Source: Saprospiraceae bacterium (lineage in GTDB: Bacteria > Bacteroidota > Bacteroidia > Chitinophagales > Saprospiraceae). From it: 64,000 bases of DNA. Made by a program: the position numbers and the translations under genes. Each line of letters begins with the position of its first letter. Within the stretch, counting starts at the first letter, position 1. The stretch spans positions 4,004,501 through 4,068,500 of the forward strand of contig JADKFX010000001.1 in the NCBI GenBank assembly GCA_016717265.1, written 5' to 3'. A model generated the notes under the pieces. That model was not told the DNA's origin, ran no database searches, and saw only the letters and a list, made by a program, of their open reading frames with translations. Shown one piece after another: positions 20,054 through 29,806 of the stretch.

Positions 20054-23000
20054 ATGAAATATTTGTTTATTTTTTCTTATTGCATACTTCCTCTAATCAT
20101 ATTTGGGCAAGTGAATGACACCTCGATCATACGAATGAAAATAGACAGCCTGTATACTTCAATAGATATAGCCTCCAAAGCCCGTGAATGGAACAAATCG
20201 ATCGCGCAGGCAGACCTTCTGTCAGATCTTGCAAAACAGAATTTTGGAGAAATTTCTGCTGAGTTTGCGGATGCTTGTTATAAAAAAAGTACCATTTATT
20301 TAAACCAAAGTTTATTTTCCGAAGCTGAAAAGTTAATGTTGAAAAGTGTAGCAATAAGAGAAATGATATTAAATGAAGGACATCCGGATTTTGCTCTTGG
20401 CTACCTCAATTTGGGAATTTTATATTGGAAATCAGGTCAATACGAACAGTCAGAAAAAAATATTTGGAAGGCTACCAGATTGCGTGAAAAATATCTGGGC
20501 AAGGAGCACTCTGAGTATGCAAAATGTTTGAATAACTTAGGTGTTTTATATTACGATATGGGTCAATATGAAAAATCTATTGGTTATTATCAAGAGGCCT
20601 TAAGTATTCGGAAGAGAGTTTTAGGGCCAGATCACCCATCATATGCATACAGTCTATACAATCTTGCAATATTATTTAGCGGAATGGGCCAATTTGATCA
20701 ATCTGAAATATACCATTTGGAAGCAGCAACGATACGCGGTAGAGTATTGGGTAAAAACCATACGGATTATGCGAAAAGTTTGAACAGTCTAGGTGTACTT
20801 TATGGTGAAATGGGCTTACGGGAACAAGCAGAAAAGAATTTAAAAAATGCCATTGCCATATTAAAAAATTCTTTAGGAAGTGAACATCCTGATTATGCAA
20901 ATAGTCTTAATAATCTTGGAATTCTATATTGGAAATTCGGTCAACTCGACAGCGCCGAAATTTGTTTCATGGAGACCTTTTCAATTAGAATAAAAGCATT
21001 AGGCACTGAGCATCCTGACTATGCGAATTCACTCAACGTCTTAGGTAACTTTTATGGGGATAAAAAACAATTTGAACTTGCAGAGAAATATTATTTAGAA
21101 GCTATAGAAAAAAGAGTAAAACTTTTAGGTAAAGAACATCCACTTGTCGCATCAAGTTATAATAATCTTGGAGTTTTGTATCGCAAAATGAGTTTATACG
21201 ATAAATCCGAAGAATATTTATTACAATCCATGGAGATCCGGGAAAAAGTATTGGGAAAAGATCATCCACTTTACGCTTCAACGCTTGAAAGTCTTGCAAA
21301 TCTTTGCATAAATAAGAGTCAATTCAAAAGAGCCCAATTATATTTAACAGAGTTAGCTAATTTGAATCAATCATTTTTGCAAAGAGCTCAGCACCATTTA
21401 CCTGAATCTGAAATGAAAAAATATTTGTCAAAGTTTGTGCTGCAAATGAATGTCTTTTTTTCTCTTGCAACTAAACATCATTCCGGTGAATATAATTCTA
21501 TGCTTGCGAATCAAGCAATTTTTTATAAAGGCTTTTTACTTGAAGCAGCAAACCGACTAAATAAAATAGCATCTGCAAATTCTGAAACTAAAGAACTCTG
21601 CAACGTACTTAAAGCTTACCATAGACGTCTTTCCAACTTATATTCTAAACCACTTGCAGATCGTAAAGGGATTGATGAATTATTAGCAAAAGTACAGGAT
21701 CTAGAAAAGGAGCTTACTCGCAAGGTTGCTGGTTACAATAATGAAATCCGTCAAGTAAACTGGCAAGAAATAAATACAAATTTAAAACCGAATGAGACTG
21801 TTGTGGAATTTTTTCATTATCAAGATTCCGAAAAACAAAAATCGGATAGTAGCTACTATGCCGCGATAGTATTTAAACAGGGATTTACATATCCTATTTT
21901 TATTTCACTTTTTGAGGAACATAAACTTCTTGAATTGTTTCGCCAAAACCAAAAAGGACAAAACATTTCAGAAGTTTATGCAAACCGTGGCGTTAGCCCA
22001 ATTAAAGAAGAATCCCTACAAGGCATCTATGATGTAATTTGGAAACCACTTGATAGCATTCTTAAAAATATAAATACAATTTATTATTCTCCTTCCGGAT
22101 TATTACATCGAATCAATTTTGATGCTATTCCAATTAACAATTCAACGCATCTTGCTGACAACTACAAATTAGTTCGACTTGGAAGTACAAGATCAATAGT
22201 TGTTCCTGATAATCCAAAAATTGAAGCAAACAATACAGCGATTTTGTATGGTGGAATAAATTACAATATAGATACAACAATGTATGTTCTTGATTCTTTT
22301 TCCAAAGATATCTTGACATCGCTAGACGACGAACTTTCCTTTGCTTCTATAGATAGAAGCTTAGGGAATCGTGGAAACGCTTGGATGTATCTTCCCGGAA
22401 CAGCAAAGGAAATACAAACATTGTCTATCATATTTAAAAAATCAAATTTTAATACAATCGTTTATTCTGATACCTATGCAACAGAAGAAATATTTAAAAA
22501 TATAGGTAAAAAAGAATCTTCTCCCAGAGTATTGCACATTTCTACCCATGGTTTCTTTTTTGAGGATCCCAAAAATAATAGTCACCAATCAGAAATCAAT
22601 AGTCAAAAATCAGATGTCAATAGTCAAAAATCAAAAGTCAATAGTCAAAAATTAGAAGTCAATAGTCACCAATCAAAAGTCAATAGTCAAAAATTAGAAG
22701 TCAATAGTCACCAATCAAAAATCAATAGTCAAAATTCAATAGTCAATAGTCACCAATCAAAAGTCAATAGTCAAAAATCAAAAGTCAATAGTCAAAAATT
22801 AGAAGTCAATAGTCAAACAGAAAATGCTTTTAAAATATCAGATCATCCGATGATTCGTTCAGGATTAATACTTACAGGAGGAAATTACGCTTGGACAAAT
22901 GGAAAACCTTACAGAGAAGGAATTGAAGATGGCATTCTAACTGCTTATGAAATTTCACAATTGAATTTATCCAATACTGAACTTGTAGTTTTGTCTGCAT

Positions 23001-23263
23001 GCGAAACAGGTCTTGGCGATATTCAAGGCAATGAAGGTGTATACGGTTTACAAAGAGCATTTAAAATAGCTGGTGCCAAATATCTAATGATGAGTCTTTG
23101 GCAAGTACCCGATGAAGAAACTAAGGAATTTATGATTCGCTTTTATCAAAATTGGCTAGAACAAAAATTAGAAATTCCGGATGCATTTAGAAAAACACAA
23201 CAAGAAATGAGAAAGCAATATGCAGATCCTTATAAATGGGCAGGATTTGTGTTGGTGGAGTAG
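20054..23263 (+). CDS. TPR-CHAT protease, array member 3 (expanded dyad loop)
   Basis: 1069 residues. Signal peptide to G18/Q19. Eight 42-residue TPRs lie at about residues 95-430 and show much sequence variety. CHAT dyad H832, in HISTHG where most members have HIATHG, and C983 in SACETG. The spacing is 151 residues instead of 80, because eleven 7-residue units of the NSQKSKV/NSHQSKV type are inserted shortly after the His. Both active-site motifs and the C terminus (WAGFVLVE) are intact, so the expansion looks tolerated rather than disabling. Member 4 starts 45 bases downstream, implying one transcript. The extra loop is polar, Asn/Ser/Gln/Lys-rich and probably disordered. Confidence 0.92.
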   Translation: MKYLFIFSYCILPLIIFGQVNDTSIIRMKIDSLYTSIDIASKAREWNKSIAQADLLSDLAKQNFGEISAEFADACYKKSTIYLNQSLFSEAEKLMLKSVAIREMILNEGHPDFALGYLNLGILYWKSGQYEQSEKNIWKATRLREKYLGKEHSEYAKCLNNLGVLYYDMGQYEKSIGYYQEALSIRKRVLGPDHPSYAYSLYNLAILFSGMGQFDQSEIYHLEAATIRGRVLGKNHTDYAKSLNSLGVLYGEMGLREQAEKNLKNAIAILKNSLGSEHPDYANSLNNLGILYWKFGQLDSAEICFMETFSIRIKALGTEHPDYANSLNVLGNFYGDKKQFELAEKYYLEAIEKRVKLLGKEHPLVASSYNNLGVLYRKMSLYDKSEEYLLQSMEIREKVLGKDHPLYASTLESLANLCINKSQFKRAQLYLTELANLNQSFLQRAQHHLPESEMKKYLSKFVLQMNVFFSLATKHHSGEYNSMLANQAIFYKGFLLEAANRLNKIASANSETKELCNVLKAYHRRLSNLYSKPLADRKGIDELLAKVQDLEKELTRKVAGYNNEIRQVNWQEINTNLKPNETVVEFFHYQDSEKQKSDSSYYAAIVFKQGFTYPIFISLFEEHKLLELFRQNQKGQNISEVYANRGVSPIKEESLQGIYDVIWKPLDSILKNINTIYYSPSGLLHRINFDAIPINNSTHLADNYKLVRLGSTRSIVVPDNPKIEANNTAILYGGINYNIDTTMYVLDSFSKDILTSLDDELSFASIDRSLGNRGNAWMYLPGTAKEIQTLSIIFKKSNFNTIVYSDTYATEEIFKNIGKKESSPRVLHISTHGFFFEDPKNNSHQSEINSQKSDVNSQKSKVNSQKLEVNSHQSKVNSQKLEVNSHQSKINSQNSIVNSHQSKVNSQKSKVNSQKLEVNSQTENAFKISDHPMIRSGLILTGGNYAWTNGKPYREGIEDGILTAYEISQLNLSNTELVVLSACETGLGDIQGNEGVYGLQRAFKIAGAKYLMMSLWQVPDEETKEFMIRFYQNWLEQKLEIPDAFRKTQQEMRKQYADPYKWAGFVLVE
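22577..22807 (+). repeat. Eleven in-frame 21-bp repeats in the CHAT loop of member 3
   Basis: Each 21-base unit encodes NS(Q/H)(K/Q/N)(S/L)xx with x often K/E and V/I. The array starts three residues after EDPK and ends just before NSQTENAFK. Members 1, 2 and 7 hold about one to two related units (SSQKSEINSQ) at the same place, so this is an expansion of an existing short repeat. Confidence 0.93.
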
Positions 23264-23308
23264 ATCCATAACGTTATGACAATTTATTTAATTCAAAACA
23301 AATGTATA

Positions 23309-26185
23309 ATGAAATACAGTTTTTGGTGTTCGTGTTTTTTCTTTCTCAATTTTCTTTCTGCTCAAAAAGTTGACTCTATAGCTATCAAACAGGTGGATAG
23401 TCTCATCAAGATCTCCCGCGCCTTCATAGAGAAACGGGACTTCGACAAAGCCCTCGAAGTCAATGCCACTGCTGAAAGACTTGCGATCGAAAAACTTGGT
23501 GTGAATTCAGCCGGTTATGGCAATTGTGCCTTTAATCGAGGTTGGGCATATTTTTACAAACCTGATTACTCCGAAGCCGAAAAATGGTTTCTTAAATCCA
23601 AAGCTATCCGGGAAAAAGTGCACGGGAAGGAACATCCTAAATATGCCAGTTGCCTGCACAGCCTTGGACTCTATTACAAGACGATAGGCAACTACGAAAA
23701 AGCTGAAGCCCTTTACCTTGAAGCTATGGCTATCCGAGGAAAAGTGTTAGGTAAGGAACATCCTGATTATGCCTCAAGCATGGGCAACCTTGCAAACCTA
23801 TATTATGCAGTGGGTAACTATGAAAAAGCTGAGCCTCTCTTCATCGAATCCAAAGCCATCCGGGAAAAAGTACTGGGTAAGGAGCATCCCGAATATGCTA
23901 AAAGTCTATCCAACCTGGCAATCCTTTTTTATGAAATGGGCAACTATGAAAAAGCTGAGCCCCTCTACCTCGAATCCAACGCCATCAGAGAAAAAGTGCT
24001 GGGCAAGGAGCATCCCGATTATGCCAATAGCCTGAACAACCTGGCAATCCTTTATCATGACATGGGCAACTATGAAAAAGCTGAGCCCCTCTACCTTGAA
24101 TCCAACGCCATTTGGGAAAAAGTATTGGGCAAGGAGCATCCCGATTATGCCAATAGCCTGAACAACCTGGCAGTTTTCTATGATGATATGGGTAACTACG
24201 AAAAAGCAGAGCCCCTCTACCTCGAATCCAAAGTCATCATGGAAAAAGTGCTGGGTAAGGAGCATCCCGATTATGCATCTAGTCCGAACAATCTGGGAAA
24301 CCTATACTATCTAATGGGCCGCTTCGAAAAAGTTGAGCCTCTCCATCTCGAAGCCAAAGCCCTCCGGGAAAAAGTGCTGGGAAAAGAGCATCCCGATTAT
24401 ACTTCAAGCCTGAACAACCTTGTACGTTTGTATGAAAGACAAAACCGATATTTAGACTCGGATCCTTTACTTGAAGAAGCGTTTATTCTATCACAAACCA
24501 GACTGGTAAATTCCATGTCATTTCTTTCCGAAAAAGAACTCGCTAAATACATAATAAAATTTCAAAGTAGTAGTTCCGAATTAAGTGCATACCTGCTAGC
24601 ACGTCAGGCTGGAGAATCACAGATCGGCAACCTATCCACTTTGGTTTATGACCATGTTCTTTTTTACAAAGGATTTCTCCTTACTGCTGCTTCTAGACAA
24701 AATGCACTAGCTACAGCCTCAACTGAATCAAAGGAAATTAATATTCGGCTTAAAGGATACCGACGGCAACTCGCTGCTGAATATGCAAAGCCCATCGCCG
24801 AAAGAAATGATATTGCCGAACTGGAAGAAAAAGCCAATCTTGCTGAAAAGGAACTTACCCGATCTGTAGCAGGTTATGCTGATGCCATTCGACAAATAAA
24901 ATGGAGGGATGTGCAAGCTACTTTGAAACAAACAGAAGCTGCAATGGAACTTATTTCCTTCAAAGTAAAGTTTCCTAAAACAACAGACAGTATCCTTTAT
25001 GCGGCTTTACTGGTTAAATCTGGCGACAAGCAACCAAAGTTTATACCACTTTTCGAAGAAAAATCTTTGGACTCATTTTTACATTCCAAATCTGAACGCA
25101 AAGCAGATTATGTAAATTCATTATACACACTTGCTGACCGCGGTATAGTTGTAGATGCAGTGCCTAAAAAATCTCTATATGAAATTCTTTGGAAACCACT
25201 TGAGAAAGAGTTAACAGGAATCAAAACCATTTATTTTTCACCAAGTGGATTGTTGCATCGTATCAATTTGGATGCAATAGCTATCTCAGAAACGGAAACT
25301 CTGGCCGATAAATATCAATTGATCGAATTAAATAGTACCCGTCAAATGGTGATTCCCACACAAATAAAAAATGAAAACAACGATGCCATTTTATATGGAG
25401 GAATTCAATTTGAACAAGATAGTACATTGCTAAATAATGAACCTTTAATTGCATCCAGAACCATAGGAGAATTATCCTTTCATTCAGTGGATTCTACACT
25501 AAGAGGCGGTAGGTGGAATTATCTGCTTGGCACAGAGCATGAAGTGAATTCGATTGAGAAGATTATGCAAACAGTTGGGCTTGCAGTCTCCCTGAAAAAA
25601 TCTTACGAAGCAACTGAAGAGTCTTTTAAAAATATTGGTGTAAATAATAGTCTATCACCTAAGATCTTGCATATTGCTACCCATGGTTACTTTTTCCCAG
25701 ACGTGAAAAATAATAGTAAAAAATTAGAACTTGGTGGAGAAAGAGAAAATGTTTTTAAAATAAGTGAACATCCAATGCTTAGATCTGGACTTATCATGGC
25801 AGGTGGAAATTCAGCTTGGCAAGGAATCCAACCACCAGAAGGCAGAGAAGATGGAATTCTGACTGCGTATGAAATATCACAGATGAATTTGTCGAATACA
25901 GAATTAGTAGTGCTTTCTGCATGTGAAACTGGCCTTGGAGATATACAAGGTAACGAGGGCGTTTATGGTTTGCAACGCGCATTCAAAATCGCCGGTGTAA
26001 AATATTTGATCATGAGCTTGTGGCAGGTTCCCGACAAACAAACATCATTATTGATGATCACTTTTTACAAAAAGTGGTTGGTAGAAAAAATGACGATACC
26101 CAATGCATTTCATGCTGCTCAAAAGCAGTTGCGTGATGGAGGGTTGGAACCTTATTATTGGGCAGGTTTTGTGCTGGTGGAATGA
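23309..26185 (+). CDS. TPR-CHAT protease, array member 4
   Basis: 958 residues from ATG 23309, giving signal peptide A18/Q19; an upstream in-frame ATG at 23276 would add 11 residues before the signal. Six full 42-residue TPRs plus a part unit (about residues 98-385) are close to the consensus EKVLGKEHPDYANSLNNLAILY, with near-identical neighbouring units. The helical linker contains LEEKANLAEKELTR. CHAT dyad H792 and C872, spacing 80. The AEGP insert seen in members 1, 2, 7 and 10 is absent. A 9-bp hairpin follows the stop directly. It is probably translated from the same message as member 3. Confidence 0.92.
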   Translation: MKYSFWCSCFFFLNFLSAQKVDSIAIKQVDSLIKISRAFIEKRDFDKALEVNATAERLAIEKLGVNSAGYGNCAFNRGWAYFYKPDYSEAEKWFLKSKAIREKVHGKEHPKYASCLHSLGLYYKTIGNYEKAEALYLEAMAIRGKVLGKEHPDYASSMGNLANLYYAVGNYEKAEPLFIESKAIREKVLGKEHPEYAKSLSNLAILFYEMGNYEKAEPLYLESNAIREKVLGKEHPDYANSLNNLAILYHDMGNYEKAEPLYLESNAIWEKVLGKEHPDYANSLNNLAVFYDDMGNYEKAEPLYLESKVIMEKVLGKEHPDYASSPNNLGNLYYLMGRFEKVEPLHLEAKALREKVLGKEHPDYTSSLNNLVRLYERQNRYLDSDPLLEEAFILSQTRLVNSMSFLSEKELAKYIIKFQSSSSELSAYLLARQAGESQIGNLSTLVYDHVLFYKGFLLTAASRQNALATASTESKEINIRLKGYRRQLAAEYAKPIAERNDIAELEEKANLAEKELTRSVAGYADAIRQIKWRDVQATLKQTEAAMELISFKVKFPKTTDSILYAALLVKSGDKQPKFIPLFEEKSLDSFLHSKSERKADYVNSLYTLADRGIVVDAVPKKSLYEILWKPLEKELTGIKTIYFSPSGLLHRINLDAIAISETETLADKYQLIELNSTRQMVIPTQIKNENNDAILYGGIQFEQDSTLLNNEPLIASRTIGELSFHSVDSTLRGGRWNYLLGTEHEVNSIEKIMQTVGLAVSLKKSYEATEESFKNIGVNNSLSPKILHIATHGYFFPDVKNNSKKLELGGERENVFKISEHPMLRSGLIMAGGNSAWQGIQPPEGREDGILTAYEISQMNLSNTELVVLSACETGLGDIQGNEGVYGLQRAFKIAGVKYLIMSLWQVPDKQTSLLMITFYKKWLVEKMTIPNAFHAAQKQLRDGGLEPYYWAGFVLVE

Positions 26186-26186
26186 G

Positions 26187-26209
26187 AAATTAATGTTTAG
26201 CATTAATTT
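26187..26209 (+). terminator. AT-rich 9-bp hairpin after member 4
   Basis: Arms 26187-26195 and 26201-26209 are perfectly complementary around a 5-base loop, one base after the stop codon, and are followed by AT-rich sequence. With only one G-C pair per stem it would be weak. The remaining bases to 26628 are AT-rich with no gene seen. Confidence 0.4.
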
Positions 26210-26628
26210 ATAATAAAATAATATCAGGAATTCATTTTGAGTCCTCAAATTTTAAAATATTTATAAAATATATTTTTTGTACCTCCTATTTCATTCTTTT
26301 TGCTCAAAGATCAAATTTTGAATTAAACATACTCGTAGAAAAAAAATGTAATATTAAAAATTAGGTTTACTCGTTTTACAAATTGGCCAATCATATTAGG
26401 TAAACATATACTTCTTCAATACTAAGTCACTTATAAACAAAATGCTGTTATTTTGCATTAACATTACATAACAAATAAATTTCCCTACTTTAACTACAAA
26501 TGTACATTCAACATTAGGAATGCACTATATTGCCTATTGCAAATTCATAGGACTTCTAAATGTTAGTAAAAAATAAGAATTCTAATTAATTTGCACCTAA
26601 TTTAAAGTTAATCCCAAATAGGAATAGA

Positions 26629-29600
26629 ATGAAAATATTCATAAACATATTAATGCTGGTTATAACAACAAATGCCTGGGCGCAATCTGTTGATACAATA
26701 CAAGTTAGATCAGAAGTAGACAGTTTAATTAAACAAAGTCGTGTTTTGACTAACCAACAACAATTTGACCTAGCAATTCAATTACTGGATTCCGCAATAC
26801 TTGTTTCAAAAACTACTTTAGGACCCGATCATGCATATTTTGCAAAAAGTGTGTTTAATAAAGCATACATTTTTTATGTAATGGGAAAACTAGATGAAGC
26901 AATCCAACTTTATTTCCAGGCAGAAGAAATTCAAAAGAATTATTTAGGTCGTTTAAATGCTTCTTATGCAAATACAATCAACAATATTGGGATTATTTAT
27001 TATCTCAAAGACAATTATGCATTGGCTGAAAAATATTATGTAGAAGCAAAAGAAATTAGAGGTGAAGTACTGGGCATAAATAGTAAAGAATATTCCGGCT
27101 CTCTAAATAATCTAGCACTGTTATATAGATTGCAAGGAGATAATCCAAAATCTATTAAAATGTTTCTTGAAGCAAAGGAAATATGGAAAGGGGCTAAAAA
27201 TAAATTGGATCCTGGTTATGCTCATATTATAAATAATATAGGACTTGGTTATGTATATTTAGGAGATTATGAAAAAGCTGAACCGCTGTTTTTTGAAGCT
27301 CAAGAAATTTGGGAGAAGACAGTTGGAAAAGCACATCCTGATTATGCACTATCTCTGGATTGTCTTGGATTCCTATATAATACGAAAGGCGATTATGCTA
27401 AAGCTGAACCTATATACAATGAAGTGATTAAAAGCAGGTTAAATGCATTTGGAAAAGATCATGTTGAGTACGCCTCTGCTATCAATAATCTTGCTACATT
27501 ATATATGAAAAAGGGAGATTACAGAAAAGGTGAGACTTTATGTATAGAGGCCAAAGATATACGCGAAAAATTAATGGGAAGGGAACATAATGATTATGCA
27601 GAGTCTCTTATTAATCTGGCCAACTTATATACACTTACTTTACAATATGATAAGGTAGAAATTTTGCTTCTTGAAGCAAAATCAATATGGGAAAAATCAT
27701 TAGGTAAAGAACATACACAATATTCTATTGCAATTCAAAATCTAGCTAATCATTATTTTAGATTAAAAGAATACAAAAAAGCTGAACCATTATACTTTGA
27801 AGCCATTTCAATACGCTCTAAAGCTTATGGCACTATGCATGAATTCTATGCTGCAGTGATTTATAATCTTGCAACAATGTATTTGGAAATGGGAAATTAC
27901 GACCAAGCAGAAAAATTAACGATGGAAGCCAAAGAAATTTGGAGTAATGCCTTTGGCAAAGAAAATGAAAATTATATTAATACATTAGGTCATCTTAATG
28001 CAATATATCAAGGTACTAATAGAACCAATCAATGCGCCGCAATCGTTTTTGAAATGAATGAACTTGTCAGAAAACTGATCGAGAAAGCAGCCACGTATTC
28101 TTCAGAAAATCAAATGCTCGCTTATCTTCAAACGTTTGAAAGATCGATCGGTCAAATTCAATCCTTTAGCCAAAGCTACAAAAGTCCTGAATTAAGTAAA
28201 ATGGCGTTTAATAATGCACTTTTTTACAATGGTTATTTGTTAGAAAATACGCAACGTCTTGCACGCTCTGTCTCTGGAATTGATACATTATTGCAAGTAA
28301 CTTTTAAAAACTGGAAAAGTAGCCAACGAAAACTTTCCATAGAATTTGCAAAACCCATTTCTGAACGAAAGTATATTGCAGAAATAGAAGCAGAAGTGGA
28401 AGTTTATGAAAAGCAACTTACACAATTGTCACCTCAATTTAAAAATGCACGTGCTGTTCCATCCTGGGAAGATGTGCGAAATACCTTATTACCTGGAACT
28501 GCTGCAATTGAATTTGTTCATTTTAATGAAATTTCACAAAACAATGAAACCAAAACAAAGTATGCAGCACTCCTTGTAAAGTATGGCGAAACGCAACCCT
28601 ACATTATCCCGCTCTTTGAAGAATCAAAATTATATAATATCATTAGTTCAAATAAAGAACAAGCGAACAGTGAGCTGTTAGCACAGCTATATAGTCGAGG
28701 AATAAGTCCTGCTAAATCCGTATCACTGGCAGGATTGTATGACATTATATGGAAGCCACTTGATAGCATACTTCAAAATACAACAACTGTATATTATTGC
28801 CCTTCTGGCTTGTTACATCGCATCAATTTTGGGGCAATACCGCTTTCAAATAATATGAATCTGTCTGATAAATTTAATTTAAAAAGATTGCGCAGCACGC
28901 GGTCCTTAGTAATATCCGATAGTATTATAATAAATATAACTAATGAAACCATATTGTATGGGGGCATTGATTTCGAAACCGATAAAGAAATAGTTCAGCA
29001 AGATACTTTCAATCATCAAGTATCCTTAGAGAATCAAGATGAAATCACTTTTTCACTAGTTGATCGGAGTGCTTCTAAACAAACTGATAAATGGAATTAT
29101 CTTCCTGGTACCAAAAAAGAAATATTTGAAATTGCAGCAGTTTTAAAAGACATCAACTATAAAACAATTACATTTTCAGATACTAAAGCAACCGAAGAAT
29201 CATTTAAAGAAATTGGAAAAACGAAACAATCTCCTCGTGTTTTGCATTTAGCAACCCATGGATATTTTTATCCTGATCCCAAAACAACTAATAAACAAAC
29301 TGCAAGTAATGATCTAAATGGAAATGCATTTAAATTGTCTGATCATCCAATGTTGCGATCCGGATTAATTCTGGCAGGTGGAAATGCAGCATGGGAAGGC
29401 CAACCATCAAAAGGAGGAAGAGAAGATGGTATATTAACCGCATATGAAATTTCACAAATGAATTTATCCAATACAGAGCTCGTAGTACTCTCAGCTTGTG
29501 AAACTGGACTTGGCGACATACAAGGCAACGAAGGAGTATTTGGCTTGCAACGCGCATTTAAAATAGCAGGAGCAAAATATCTTATGATGAGTCTTTGGCA

Positions 29601-29760
29601 AGTACCAGATGAAGAAACTAAAGAATTTATGATTAGCTTCTATAAAAATTGGTTAATTAAAAAACATAGCATTCCAAATGCTTTCAGGAAGACACAACAA
29701 GAAATGAGAAAGCGATTTGAGGATCCTTATAAATGGGCAGGTTTTGTGTTGGTGGAATAA
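26629..29760 (+). CDS. TPR-CHAT protease, array member 5
   Basis: 1043 residues. Signal peptide A18/Q19 (AWAQ). Eight full TPR units plus a part unit run from about residue 96 to 460. They are among the most diverged in the array, with GKEHPDY often replaced (GRLNASY, NKLDPGY). The linker includes SSENQMLAYLQTFERS. CHAT dyad H877 (HLATHG) and C957, spacing 80. The loop between them carries DPKTTNKQTASNDLNG instead of the NSQ repeats. The C-terminal portion (EETKEFMISFYKNW) groups it with members 3 and 6 rather than the KQTSLLM group. Member 6 begins 46 bases downstream, so the pair is likely co-transcribed. Confidence 0.92.
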   Translation: MKIFINILMLVITTNAWAQSVDTIQVRSEVDSLIKQSRVLTNQQQFDLAIQLLDSAILVSKTTLGPDHAYFAKSVFNKAYIFYVMGKLDEAIQLYFQAEEIQKNYLGRLNASYANTINNIGIIYYLKDNYALAEKYYVEAKEIRGEVLGINSKEYSGSLNNLALLYRLQGDNPKSIKMFLEAKEIWKGAKNKLDPGYAHIINNIGLGYVYLGDYEKAEPLFFEAQEIWEKTVGKAHPDYALSLDCLGFLYNTKGDYAKAEPIYNEVIKSRLNAFGKDHVEYASAINNLATLYMKKGDYRKGETLCIEAKDIREKLMGREHNDYAESLINLANLYTLTLQYDKVEILLLEAKSIWEKSLGKEHTQYSIAIQNLANHYFRLKEYKKAEPLYFEAISIRSKAYGTMHEFYAAVIYNLATMYLEMGNYDQAEKLTMEAKEIWSNAFGKENENYINTLGHLNAIYQGTNRTNQCAAIVFEMNELVRKLIEKAATYSSENQMLAYLQTFERSIGQIQSFSQSYKSPELSKMAFNNALFYNGYLLENTQRLARSVSGIDTLLQVTFKNWKSSQRKLSIEFAKPISERKYIAEIEAEVEVYEKQLTQLSPQFKNARAVPSWEDVRNTLLPGTAAIEFVHFNEISQNNETKTKYAALLVKYGETQPYIIPLFEESKLYNIISSNKEQANSELLAQLYSRGISPAKSVSLAGLYDIIWKPLDSILQNTTTVYYCPSGLLHRINFGAIPLSNNMNLSDKFNLKRLRSTRSLVISDSIIINITNETILYGGIDFETDKEIVQQDTFNHQVSLENQDEITFSLVDRSASKQTDKWNYLPGTKKEIFEIAAVLKDINYKTITFSDTKATEESFKEIGKTKQSPRVLHLATHGYFYPDPKTTNKQTASNDLNGNAFKLSDHPMLRSGLILAGGNAAWEGQPSKGGREDGILTAYEISQMNLSNTELVVLSACETGLGDIQGNEGVFGLQRAFKIAGAKYLMMSLWQVPDEETKEFMISFYKNWLIKKHSIPNAFRKTQQEMRKRFEDPYKWAGFVLVE

Positions 29761-29806
29761 TGTTTTCGATTTTAAACATATTACTATTACAAAATTTAAA
29801 AGCATT

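Noticed and set aside
22577..22807. 21-base repeats considered as CRISPR or iteron array
   Set aside because: They are in-frame codons inside an intact CHAT gene and lack spacers or a replication gene.
29717..29806. Longer start of member 6 inside member 5
   Set aside because: It would place 30 polar residues before the signal peptide. ATG 29807 restores the family-typical 18-residue signal.
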